Shown in pieces: positions 1 to 8,261 of a DNA stretch of 64,000 nt. Source of the stretch: Methylaequor sp002691245 (lineage in GTDB: Bacteria > Pseudomonadota > Alphaproteobacteria > Methylaequorales > Methylaequoraceae). The first letter of the stretch is position 1; each line of letters begins with the position of its first letter. Below the pieces are notes generated by a model that had not been told where the DNA came from, ran no database searches, and worked only from the letters and a program-made list of their open reading frames with translations. Position numbers and translations under genes: made by a program. The DNA is taken from NCBI GenBank assembly GCA_002691245.1, contig NZHH01000056.1, forward strand, positions 62,001 to 126,000, read 5' to 3'.

Positions 1-1
1 A

Positions 2-1057
2 ACAATTACTTCTTTAATTGCTTGTATTCTAGAAGATGCAGGAATTGATCCTACCATCATAAATGGAGGAATAATTAATGGAATTGATGCAAATGCAAAA
101 TTAGGTAATGGTGAATGGATTGTTGCTGAAGCAGATGAGTCTGATGGATCCTTTACTATGCTGCCTTCAACAGTAGGAGTTATTAACAACATCGATTTTG
201 AACATGTTGATTTTTATAAAGATATTGAGGAAGTTAAAAAGGCATTCATAAAATATGCTAAAAATATTCCTTTTTATGGATTTATTTCTATCAATATTGA
301 TAATAATAACGTAAGAGCAATACTTGGAAAACTTAAACAAAAGAAATTACTAACTTATGGATTCTCTAAGAATTCAGATTTTCAAGCCTTAAACATTAAA
401 ACCAAAAGAATAAACGAAAATTTCTACTCTATTTTCGATATAAAAATAAATCTAAAAAAAATGTATACTCTTAAAAATATAATGATTCCATTGTTAGGTT
501 CACATAATATTTTAAATGCAGTTTGTGCTTACAGCATTTCTAAGGGTTTGCAATTATCAGATACAAGTATTAAAAAATCATTGAAAAATTTTAAAGGAGT
601 TAGAAGAAGATTTTCAATAATTTTTAAAAATAAAAATAATATGATAATTGATGATTATGCACACCATCCGGCTGAAATAAATGTTACTTTGAAAGCTCTT
701 AAATCAATAACGAGAAATAAATTAATTTCAGTATTTGAGCCACACCGTTACAGCCGGGTTAAAGAACTGAAAAAAGAATTTATAAACAGCTTTCTGTTAT
801 CTGACATAATTTTTGTTTTACCTATTTACAATGCAAGCGAAAAGATTGACCCCTCAATAACTAACAATAAGATTTGCATGCTTTTAAAAAAAAAATACAC
901 AAGAAAAGTTGTCATTCCTTTAGATGGAAAAGTCAATGACAACAAGACTATTAGTGATTACTTTGCAAATGGTGATAACATTATTTTTTTGGGAGCAGGA
1001 CAAAGTTCCAAAAAAGCGTTGAAATTTTCTGAATTTATAAAAAGTAATGCTAAATAA
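2..1057 (+). CDS. murC: UDP-N-acetylmuramate--L-alanine ligase, 5'-truncated by window edge
   Basis: MurC adds L-alanine to UDP-MurNAc in the cytoplasm, the first peptide step of peptidoglycan synthesis. The reading frame is open from base 2, so the true start lies outside the window; 351 residues are visible. The visible part starts just after the ATP P-loop (TSLIA follows GKTTTT in this family). Seen are AEADESDGSF (visible residues 42-51), the central domain, DDYAHHPAEI (about 217-226) and EPHRYSR (about 246-252), which are hallmarks of MurC. The first in-frame ATG at 158 is internal and would remove the DESDGSF motif, so it is not the start. The last 11 bases overlap murB, as expected for the alphaproteobacterial dcw cluster. 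Confidence 0.95.
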   Translation, partial: TITSLIACILEDAGIDPTIINGGIINGIDANAKLGNGEWIVAEADESDGSFTMLPSTVGVINNIDFEHVDFYKDIEEVKKAFIKYAKNIPFYGFISINIDNNNVRAILGKLKQKKLLTYGFSKNSDFQALNIKTKRINENFYSIFDIKINLKKMYTLKNIMIPLLGSHNILNAVCAYSISKGLQLSDTSIKKSLKNFKGVRRRFSIIFKNKNNMIIDDYAHHPAEINVTLKALKSITRNKLISVFEPHRYSRVKELKKEFINSFLLSDIIFVLPIYNASEKIDPSITNNKICMLLKKKYTRKVVIPLDGKVNDNKTISDYFANGDNIIFLGAGQSSKKALKFSEFIKSNAK

Positions 1058-1946
1058 ACTTTTTCATCTTTCATCTGTTAAATTCAACTATGAATTAGGA
1101 AAAAAAACATGGTTTGGCTCTGGTGGTAACTGTAAAATTTTCTATAACGTAGATACGGTTGATCAACTAAAATGTATTTTAAAAACTTATAGAAAATTTT
1201 TTCCTATTTTAGTGATAGGTGGTGGCTCAAATCTACTTATACGTGACGGTGGGTTCAGTGGGGTTGTTATAAAACTAGGTAAAAGTTTCAAAGAAATAAA
1301 AGTTTCTAATAAAAACTCAATACTTTCGGTTGGTGCAGCAGTAAAAGATCTCGAAGTCTCAAGATTCTGTCTAATAAATAATATTTCTGGATTTGAGTTT
1401 TTGAGCGGAATTCCAGGAACAATTGGAGGCAACTTGAAAATGAATGCAGGTTGCTTTGGGGCTCAGATAAGTGACAACTTAATCGACTGTACAATTGTTG
1501 ATAAACAATTAAATTTAAAAATTTTAAAAAAAAATGAAATTGATTTTAGTTATAGAAAAAGTTCATTTTCCAGTCAACATATTATAATTGAAGCCAGATT
1601 TAAAATTAATCAAGGTGATAAGAAATTAATTAAAAAAAAAATAAATGAAATTTCAAATAAAAGAAAAAAAACTCAACCTATTGCTTCCAGAACAGGAGGA
1701 AGTACTTTTACTAATCCACCAAAACATTCAGCTTGGAAATTAATAGATGCTATTAAATACCGAGGAAAGAAAATTGGAGGTGCTAAAGTTTCAGAGGTAC
1801 ATTCAAATTTCCTTATTAATGAAAACCTTGCATCATCATTGGATATTGAACTTCTTGGTGAGGAAATAAAAAATAAGGTTTGGAATCAATTTGAAGTCGA
1901 GTTAAATTGGGAGCTATTAAGAGTTGGAAAATTTAAAAAAATCTGA
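1047..1946 (+). CDS. murB: UDP-N-acetylenolpyruvoylglucosamine reductase
   Basis: MurB is the cytoplasmic FAD enzyme that reduces UDP-GlcNAc-enolpyruvate to UDP-MurNAc using NADPH. The 299-residue protein has the FAD-binding motif GGGSNLLIRDGG (58-69), SGIPGTIGGNLKMNAG (about 120-135), the YRKSSF loop (169-174) characteristic of short type II MurB, and GGSTFTNP (217-224), whose Ser219 is the expected proton donor. It starts inside the end of murC (11-base overlap) and its end overlaps ddl by 23 bases, which suggests translational coupling. Length and motif order are normal for Alphaproteobacteria. Confidence 0.95.
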   Translation: MLNKLFHLSSVKFNYELGKKTWFGSGGNCKIFYNVDTVDQLKCILKTYRKFFPILVIGGGSNLLIRDGGFSGVVIKLGKSFKEIKVSNKNSILSVGAAVKDLEVSRFCLINNISGFEFLSGIPGTIGGNLKMNAGCFGAQISDNLIDCTIVDKQLNLKILKKNEIDFSYRKSSFSSQHIIIEARFKINQGDKKLIKKKINEISNKRKKTQPIASRTGGSTFTNPPKHSAWKLIDAIKYRGKKIGGAKVSEVHSNFLINENLASSLDIELLGEEIKNKVWNQFEVELNWELLRVGKFKKI

Positions 1947-2823
1947 AAGAATTTCTATACTGCGTGGAGGGTTTTCTGATGAGAGAGAAATCTCAATCCT
2001 CACAGCAAATCAAGTGTGCAAGGAACTAAAACAAAAGTATAACACAACCATAATAGATGTTGGTTCTGACTGCAAAAAGTTTGTTAATGATCTAATAGAT
2101 TCAAAACCTACCAAAGTTTTTAACTGTTTGCATGGTTTTTTTGGTGAAGACGGTCAAGTTCAATCATTTCTCAATTACCTTAAGATTCCTTATACTCATT
2201 CTGGTGTTCTCTCATCGTCATTAGCAATGAATAAAATATTATCAAAAGTTTTTTATGAATCATTAAATATTAAGTATCCAAAAACTATTAAAAAAAAAGA
2301 ACAACTCTCAAGTAATTCATTTCCGATTATTGCAAAACCAATTTGTGGAGGTTCAAGTAATGGTTTAGTAAAGATTGAGAATAATGCTCAGCTTTTAAAT
2401 TTAGAAAAAAAAAGGCCAAGCAATATTTTTTATGAGGAATTCATCAAAGGTAGAGAATTAACAGTTGGAATTTTAGATAATAAAATATGCGGAATAATGG
2501 AAATAATTTTTGAAAGTGAGCTGTACGATTTTACAAACAAGTATGTTAACATAGCTAAACATGTAATTGATCCACCTCTTTCGTCAAATATTAAACAAAA
2601 AATATGTGAAATATCTTTAAAAGTACATAACAATTTAAATTGCAATTGTTTGTCTAGACTGGATTTTAGGTATAATACAGTTTTAGACGAGGTTTTTCTT
2701 CTCGAAATAAATACTCAACCTGGTCTCACAGAAAACTCACTACTTCCAGAAATGGCAAAAAGCAAAGGTATTAGTTTTTTAGAATTATGTGAAATTATCT
2801 TATCTTATGCAAAATGTGAATAA
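1924..2823 (+). CDS. ddl: D-alanine--D-alanine ligase
   Basis: Ddl is an ATP-grasp ligase making D-Ala-D-Ala for the peptidoglycan stem peptide. The 299-residue product shows the N-terminal GGFSDEREIS substrate loop (15-24), HGFFGEDGQVQ (70-80), THSGV (91-95), and the C-terminal metal and substrate site LLEINTQPGLTENSLLPEMA near residue 255-275. The start is a TTG at 1924 inside the end of murB. No in-frame ATG exists before the essential GGFSDERE motif, so a non-ATG start is forced. It overlaps ftsQ at its 3' end. Confidence 0.95.
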   Translation: MENLKKSERISILRGGFSDEREISILTANQVCKELKQKYNTTIIDVGSDCKKFVNDLIDSKPTKVFNCLHGFFGEDGQVQSFLNYLKIPYTHSGVLSSSLAMNKILSKVFYESLNIKYPKTIKKKEQLSSNSFPIIAKPICGGSSNGLVKIENNAQLLNLEKKRPSNIFYEEFIKGRELTVGILDNKICGIMEIIFESELYDFTNKYVNIAKHVIDPPLSSNIKQKICEISLKVHNNLNCNCLSRLDFRYNTVLDEVFLLEINTQPGLTENSLLPEMAKSKGISFLELCEIILSYAKCE

Positions 2824-3505
2824 ATTTTTTTTTTTTTTAATAATTATTTCTTTAATAATTGCGCTTTTAAGTTTGTTAATACAAACAGATTTAATAAATA
2901 AAGTATTAAAAAAAAAAATAATTAAAGAAATCATATTCATAGACAACAAATATATGTCCAAAGAATTTTTAATGTCAAAAATAAGTACAAAAGAAGGACA
3001 AAGCTTTTGGTTATTCAACTCCTTTAAATTAAAAAAAGAGTTAAAAAGTTTTAATGAAATTGAAGAATATAAATTTAAGTTGGATTGGGCAGGAAATTTG
3101 ATGATTTCAATAAAAGAAAAAAAACCATTCATGAGTTGGAATTTGAATAATCATGTAAAATTCATTGATGATGAGGGAAAAATTCTTAATTATGATAGAA
3201 ATCTAAATAATTTGAAAATAATCAATTTATATGGTGATAATGCCAACATCTATATCCCTTATTTAAAAACTAATTTTTTTGAGAAAAAGTCTCAAGAAAT
3301 CAAAGTAAATGAAATTTTTTTTTTAAATAACATTGGTTGGAAAATTACATTCTATAATAAGAAATGCTTTTTTTTTCCATTAAAAAAACTTGAAAAAGTT
3401 ACAGATATATTTGAGAATATAGTTAATTCTGATTTATATTTGGAATTTAATTTTTTTGATTTAAGAATAAATAACAGAGTTTATTTAAGTAAAAAAGAAT
3501 GTTGA
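2807..3505 (+). CDS. ftsQ: cell division protein FtsQ
   Basis: FtsQ is a single-pass inner-membrane protein of the divisome with a periplasmic POTRA and beta domain. Identification rests on position (ddl-ftsQ-ftsA) and architecture: one membrane segment close to the N-terminus, very rich in Phe, Ile and Leu, a POTRA-like segment of about 70 residues, then a beta domain containing PFMSWNLNNHVKFIDDEG. Sequence conservation is low, as is normal for FtsQ. Two starts are possible: GTG 2789 (238 residues) or ATG 2807 (232 residues, chosen). Both overlap ddl. The membrane segment is encoded across a run of 14 T (2825-2838), a risk for sequencing error or slippage. Its end overlaps ftsA by 7 bases. 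Confidence 0.85.
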   Translation: MQNVNKFFFFLIIISLIIALLSLLIQTDLINKVLKKKIIKEIIFIDNKYMSKEFLMSKISTKEGQSFWLFNSFKLKKELKSFNEIEEYKFKLDWAGNLMISIKEKKPFMSWNLNNHVKFIDDEGKILNYDRNLNNLKIINLYGDNANIYIPYLKTNFFEKKSQEIKVNEIFFLNNIGWKITFYNKKCFFFPLKKLEKVTDIFENIVNSDLYLEFNFFDLRINNRVYLSKKEC

Positions 3506-4719
3506 ATCTAATTAAGAAAAAAAAGAAATTTTGTGTTTTTGATATAGGAACAGACAAAGTTGTTTGTATTTTATTTAGAGTAGAAAATAATAAACCCATT
3601 ATTTTAGGAATGGATCATCAAAAAAGTGTTGGTTTCATGAATGGAACTCTAATTGATGATAACAAATTATCTGAAAATATTCACAGAGCATTTAAAACCA
3701 GTCTTCCAAAAGGATCAAATATAAGTAATTTTATTTTCTTTAGTAATATTACCGATAAATCTTTGATCACAAGAAAAAATTATATAGAAGTAGATACTGG
3801 TAAACTTAGTATTACAAAAAAAGATGTTAGAAAAATTTTTAAAAAATCAGTTTCCGAATCAAAATTAAAGGGTAAATACCTCATTCATAGTGAACCCACT
3901 CATTTTAGGGTTAATGATAAAATAAGTGAAAATCCAATTGGAATTGAATCAAAGAAATTGGGAATTTCTTCGTTTAATTTGATGATTGATAACAAACTTC
4001 AAGACAGATTACAAAAGTGTTTTAAAGAAAAAAAAATTGAAATTACAAGTTTTTTTGAAACTGGTGTGGCTTCGGCAATTGGAAATTTGTTTGAATTAGA
4101 GAAAAAAGAAGGCGTTGCCTCTATAGATATTGGATCAACATCAACGAAAGTAACAGTTTTTAAAGATAATAAGATAGCGTATTCTAATATCATTCCCCTT
4201 GGTGGAGAAAATGTAACAAATGACATCTCAAAAGGATTGAATATTTCCATAGAATCAGCTGAGCACACAAAAATTGTTAATGGAACTTTGACATTACCTT
4301 TTAATGAAAAAATAGAAATTAATACTAATAAAAATATAAATAAAGAAATAAGTAGAAATTTTCTCTATGGTATAATCAAGCCTAGATATGAAGAAATACT
4401 TGAAATAATAAGAGATGATTTATTCGATGATCTTTATGCTCGTGTAAGTATAAAATCCGTCGTTCTTTCAGGAGGAGCAAGTAAAATTTTTGGTATATCA
4501 GATCTCTCAGAGAGCATTTTTAACAGGAAAATTAGAATTGGAGGTGTAAATGATAAAAGTAGTTATTTTTTCAATAAACCAGAATTTAGTACAATTTTGG
4601 GTTTAATCAAACTAGCAAAAGATAATAAAAAATATGAATATTCAAATGTATTAAAAAAAGGAAATATAATTACAGCATTTGATAAATTGGAAAATTGGAT
4701 AGAAGAAAGTTACGCTTAG
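3499..4719 (+). CDS. ftsA: cell division protein FtsA
   Basis: FtsA is the actin-like ATPase that tethers FtsZ to the inner membrane. The 406-residue protein has the phosphate-1 motif FDIGTDKVVCI near residue 15, a second phosphate motif SIDIGSTSTKVTVF near 210, the adenosine motif VVLSGGASKI near 322, and a C-terminal amphipathic helix (KLENWIEESY) fitting the membrane-targeting sequence. The ATG overlaps ftsQ by 7 bases. The next gene downstream is lpxC after 64 bases; the expected ftsZ is not there. Confidence 0.93.
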   Translation: MLNLIKKKKKFCVFDIGTDKVVCILFRVENNKPIILGMDHQKSVGFMNGTLIDDNKLSENIHRAFKTSLPKGSNISNFIFFSNITDKSLITRKNYIEVDTGKLSITKKDVRKIFKKSVSESKLKGKYLIHSEPTHFRVNDKISENPIGIESKKLGISSFNLMIDNKLQDRLQKCFKEKKIEITSFFETGVASAIGNLFELEKKEGVASIDIGSTSTKVTVFKDNKIAYSNIIPLGGENVTNDISKGLNISIESAEHTKIVNGTLTLPFNEKIEINTNKNINKEISRNFLYGIIKPRYEEILEIIRDDLFDDLYARVSIKSVVLSGGASKIFGISDLSESIFNRKIRIGGVNDKSSYFFNKPEFSTILGLIKLAKDNKKYEYSNVLKKGNIITAFDKLENWIEESYA

Positions 4720-4776
4720 ATATTGAAACAAAATGTAACTTTTTGTGAATAGATTAATTGGTTTCTTGATATAGAG

Positions 4777-4782
4777 TATAAT
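4777..4782 (+). promoter_or_regulatory. TATAAT -10-like hexamer abutting the lpxC start
   Basis: A perfect TATAAT sits one base before the ATG of lpxC. No convincing -35 hexamer lies 16-18 bases upstream. If it works, the transcript would start near 4789, inside the predicted coding region, so translation would have to begin later, for example at GTG 4805. It may also be a chance match in AT-rich DNA. Confidence 0.3.
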
Positions 4783-4783
4783 C

Positions 4784-5713
4784 ATGATACCTAATAAAAA
4801 AACCGTGCTCGACAATTCTTTTGTTGAAGTAAAGCTCCCGAAATTTTTAAACGCTACTAGGCAAAAAACTTTAAAAAGCAAAATTACCTTTACTGGTATC
4901 GGTCTTCATACAGGAAACAAAGTCAAAATGACACTTAACCCAGCTCCAATTGAAACTGGTATTGTATTTAGAAAACAAATCGAAGGGAAAACCGAAGAAA
5001 TAAAGGCCAACTATAAAAACGTGGTTTCTACAAGACTTTGCACAGTATTGTCGGATATTAATGGAAATAGTGTTTCTACCGTTGAACACATTTTATCTGC
5101 GCTTTATGCATACGAAATCGACAATGTATTTATAGATATAAATTCAAATGAAATACCCGTTTACGACGGCTCCTCTCTTGAATTCGTAAAAATGATTGAA
5201 AAAGCAAGCTTTGAAGAGCAAAAGTCTCATAAGAAGTTCCTTAAAATTAAAAAAAATGTCGAAGTTAAAATTGATAATAAAATTTCTAGAGTTTCTCCAT
5301 TTGACAACACGTTAATCACAACAGAAGTTAATTACAATCACAAAGTAATAGGTAAACAGTCAATCTCGTTAGTATTGAACCCTAATATTTATAAATCGCA
5401 AATTGCAAGTGCACGAACTTTTGGTTTCCTCAAAGATGTGGAGAATCTCAGAAAATCTGGCTTAGCTCTAGGTGGCAGTCTAGAAAATGCCATTGTGCTA
5501 GATGAAGAAGAAGTACTTAATGAAGAAGGACTTAGATTTACCGATGAATTCGTTCGTCATAAGTTGCTCGACTTTATTGGAGACATCTCTCTATCAGGTT
5601 ACAGAATATTGGGTTCATTTTACACCTCACACCCTGGACATGAACTAAATCTCGAACTTCTTAAGAAAATTTTTGAATCCCAAGACAATTGGGAGTTAGT
5701 TTGTTCCAATTAA
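4784..5713 (+). CDS. lpxC: UDP-3-O-acyl-N-acetylglucosamine deacetylase
   Basis: LpxC is the zinc enzyme for the committed step of lipid A synthesis. Motifs are KTLKSKITFTGIGLHTG (about 28-44), the zinc-ligand region STVEHILSALYAYEIDN, SARTFGF, the second zinc region VRHKLLDFIGDISLSG, and the catalytic base SHPGHELN near the C-terminus. Length (309) is typical, with an N-terminal extension of about 25 residues before the conserved start of the family. The only starts before the core are ATG 4784 and GTG 4805. It normally follows ftsZ in Alphaproteobacteria; here it follows ftsA directly. It proves the organism makes LPS. Confidence 0.95.
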   Translation: MIPNKKTVLDNSFVEVKLPKFLNATRQKTLKSKITFTGIGLHTGNKVKMTLNPAPIETGIVFRKQIEGKTEEIKANYKNVVSTRLCTVLSDINGNSVSTVEHILSALYAYEIDNVFIDINSNEIPVYDGSSLEFVKMIEKASFEEQKSHKKFLKIKKNVEVKIDNKISRVSPFDNTLITTEVNYNHKVIGKQSISLVLNPNIYKSQIASARTFGFLKDVENLRKSGLALGGSLENAIVLDEEEVLNEEGLRFTDEFVRHKLLDFIGDISLSGYRILGSFYTSHPGHELNLELLKKIFESQDNWELVCSN

Positions 5714-5762
5714 TAAAAAATAATTCTTTATAAATTCCTCAAATTATTTAAAAATATCCAAC

Positions 5763-6593
5763 ATGAAAAAAACAATGTTGATTATACTTTTATGCTTTTT
5801 TTTTCAAGGATGTTCGTCTAAGAAAGAGTTTGCTCAAAATTACAATACCGGCCTTGATGATGCAAATCTTTATAATAATGCCATGTTAAAATTAAAAGCT
5901 AAAGAATTTGAGGAAGCTATAGAATTGTTTACAGAACTGGAAATTCAATATCCTTATTCTCCTTGGGCATCCCGAGGTCAATTGCTTACAGGATTTGCAC
6001 ATTATACTGCAAATGAATATGATGAGGCAATTTTAAGTCTAAGCAAATTTATTGAATTAAACCCAAATCATGAATTGATTCCCTATGCTATATATCTTAA
6101 AGCATATTCTTATTTCGAAAGAATAGCTGATATTAATCTAGATCAAAAATTTTCATCAAGGGCATTTGAAGAGTTTTCTGAATTAATTAACCGTTATCCT
6201 AACTCTAAGTACTCAAAAAAATCAAAAAAACATTTACAAAAACTTAAAAACCATTTGGCTGCAAAAGAAATTAGTGTTGGAAAGTTTTATCAATCAAATG
6301 GAGACTTTCTTGCTGCAATAAAAAGATATAAGGTTGTTCTAAGAGATTACAGAAAATCCATACTCATACCAGAATCAATTTATCGATTAATTGAATCTTA
6401 TGTTTCACTGGGATTAGTCAAGCAATCATTTTATTTATATAAAATTTTAGAATTCAATTTTCCTAAATCAAAGTGGAAACAGGAAGGAAATTCATTAGTA
6501 AAGAAATACAATCTGAATAAAAATTTAAAAAAGTATAAGAAAGAACAGTTAGACCTTCAAAAAATAGAAAATATTGACTTTGATTTAATTTAA
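5763..6593 (+). CDS. bamD: outer membrane assembly lipoprotein BamD
   Basis: BamD is a lipoprotein of the BAM complex that folds beta-barrel proteins into the outer membrane. The first 17 residues form a lipoprotein signal with lipobox FQGC, so Cys17 would be lipidated. The rest is TPR-like helical repeats, with LKAKEFEEAIELFTELEIQY and ANEYDEAILSLSKFIELNP. The 276-residue length and place between lpxC and recN match the alphaproteobacterial comL/bamD gene. There is a 49-base gap from lpxC and one base to recN. Confidence 0.93.
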   Translation: MKKTMLIILLCFFFQGCSSKKEFAQNYNTGLDDANLYNNAMLKLKAKEFEEAIELFTELEIQYPYSPWASRGQLLTGFAHYTANEYDEAILSLSKFIELNPNHELIPYAIYLKAYSYFERIADINLDQKFSSRAFEEFSELINRYPNSKYSKKSKKHLQKLKNHLAAKEISVGKFYQSNGDFLAAIKRYKVVLRDYRKSILIPESIYRLIESYVSLGLVKQSFYLYKILEFNFPKSKWKQEGNSLVKKYNLNKNLKKYKKEQLDLQKIENIDFDLI

Positions 6594-6594
6594 A

Positions 6595-8253
6595 ATGATC
6601 AAACACTTATCTATTACAAATTTACTACTTATTGAGAAAATAGAAATTAATATAGGGTCTGGATTATGTGTTCTAACAGGTGAAACAGGAGCTGGAAAGT
6701 CAATGATTCTTGATTCTTTAGATTTATTATCTGGAAGAAGAATAAAACCGAACGTAAGACCAAATAATGAAAAAAAAACAATTATTAGTGCTTTGATTGA
6801 TATTGATGATAACAGTAGAGTAAAGGACTACCTTGCAACTTTAGAAATAGAATGTGAAGAGCAAATAATCATTAAAAGAATTATTGATACCGATGGAAAA
6901 AGTAAGGCATTGGTAAATGATAATCTTGTTAGTTTAAACTCATTAAAAGAAATTACTACACACGTTATAGAGGTGCATAGCCAGTTTTCTGAGCAAGGAC
7001 TTCTAGACAATTCAACACATTTGAAAACACTGGATGAATTTGGTGATTATAAGAATAAGTTAATAAAACTTTCAAAAGTATGGGACGAAATGAAATTAGT
7101 TGAAGAAGATTTTTTTAAAAAAAAAAAGATAATTGAACAAGCGAAAACCAATCTTGAAATTCATAAACATGATTATGGCGAACTTAAATTGTTGAACCCA
7201 CAAAAAGATGAATTTAGAGACTTAGAAAAAAAAAAAAAGGTCCTTTTGAATTCTAGAAAAATAATTGAATCGCTCAATGAAGTTTTAGACAACTTTAATA
7301 GAGAAAATCCACCTGGAATTGATACATTAATTTCATCAAACCTGAATATTTTAAATAAAATTAAGGATTTGTTAGATTCAGATACATCAAGAAATATTGA
7401 TAAATTAAATTCTATCCTTCTAGATTTATCAGAAATATCAAATTCTCTTGAGCAATACTTAGTTAAAGATTTTGAAAATGATTCATTAGAGAAAATTGAT
7501 GACAAAGTAGCAACATATNGACGCTTGGCCCTTAAGCANGCTGTGAATCCTGANAGTTTAAATGAAGTTATGATTGATATTAAAAGAAAAATTAATNANA
7601 TNGAAGAAAGTCAATTGTCGNTGAATGAAATTGAANATCAATTTAATAATATTGTTAAACAATATAATATTATCTGTAAAGACCTCACTNATANNAGAGA
7701 AAAAAATGCTCTNATAATGGATCAAAAGATAAATCAAGAGTTTCCAAGTCTCAAATTAGAAAACGCAAAATTCAAAACCAATCTTGAACCTTCAGAAAAN
7801 AGTAAGTTTGGTAAAGACAAAGTAATTTTTAAAATTAGAACNAACCCAAAATCAGAAATGGGAGAAATTAAGAGNATTTCATCAGGTGGAGAGCTTTGTA
7901 GAATTGCNCTTGCAATAAAAGTGACAGCAGAAAGGAACACTTCCTCCACGATTGTTTTTGACGAGGTTGATAGTGGTATTGGAGGCGCTGTCTCAACAGC
8001 AGTAGGAGAAAGATTAAGAAGGCTAGGAAACAAAAGACAGGTTTTTGTTGTAACTCACTCCCCACAAGTAGCTTCTTTGGGTCAAAATCATTTATTAGTT
8101 AAAAAGAGTATTAATAAAGATGAGGTTTCAATTCTAGTAAAGGAACTCAATGCAACTGAAAAAGTAAATGAGATTGCAAGAATGCTTTCTGGTAAAAATA
8201 TAACAAATGAAGCAATNAAAGCAGCAACAANNTTAATTGAAAGTTCTAAATAA
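6595..8253 (+). CDS. recN: DNA repair protein RecN
   Basis: RecN is an SMC-like ATPase acting in double-strand-break repair. The 552-residue protein shows Walker A GETGAGKS (29-36), VHSQFSEQGLLDN, a long coiled-coil middle (about 155-370), the ABC signature ISSGGE, Walker B IVFDEVDSGIGG and the switch histidine in VVTHSPQVAS. ATG at 6595 begins one base after the bamD stop. The second half carries scattered single N calls (from 7519) but the frame stays open throughout, so this is an intact gene with uncertain bases. It ends 8 bases from the convergent aminopeptidase gene. Confidence 0.95.
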   Translation: MIKHLSITNLLLIEKIEINIGSGLCVLTGETGAGKSMILDSLDLLSGRRIKPNVRPNNEKKTIISALIDIDDNSRVKDYLATLEIECEEQIIIKRIIDTDGKSKALVNDNLVSLNSLKEITTHVIEVHSQFSEQGLLDNSTHLKTLDEFGDYKNKLIKLSKVWDEMKLVEEDFFKKKKIIEQAKTNLEIHKHDYGELKLLNPQKDEFRDLEKKKKVLLNSRKIIESLNEVLDNFNRENPPGIDTLISSNLNILNKIKDLLDSDTSRNIDKLNSILLDLSEISNSLEQYLVKDFENDSLEKIDDKVATYXRLALKXAVNPXSLNEVMIDIKRKINXXEESQLSXNEIEXQFNNIVKQYNIICKDLTXXREKNAXIMDQKINQEFPSLKLENAKFKTNLEPSEXSKFGKDKVIFKIRXNPKSEMGEIKXISSGGELCRIXLAIKVTAERNTSSTIVFDEVDSGIGGAVSTAVGERLRRLGNKRQVFVVTHSPQVASLGQNHLLVKKSINKDEVSILVKELNATEKVNEIARMLSGKNITNEAXKAATXLIESSK

Positions 8254-8261
8254 AATGATAT

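Noticed and set aside
7173..7505. 110-codon antisense frame within recN
   Set aside because: Ser/Phe/Leu-rich composition expected from the complement of a Lys/Glu coiled coil; not a gene.
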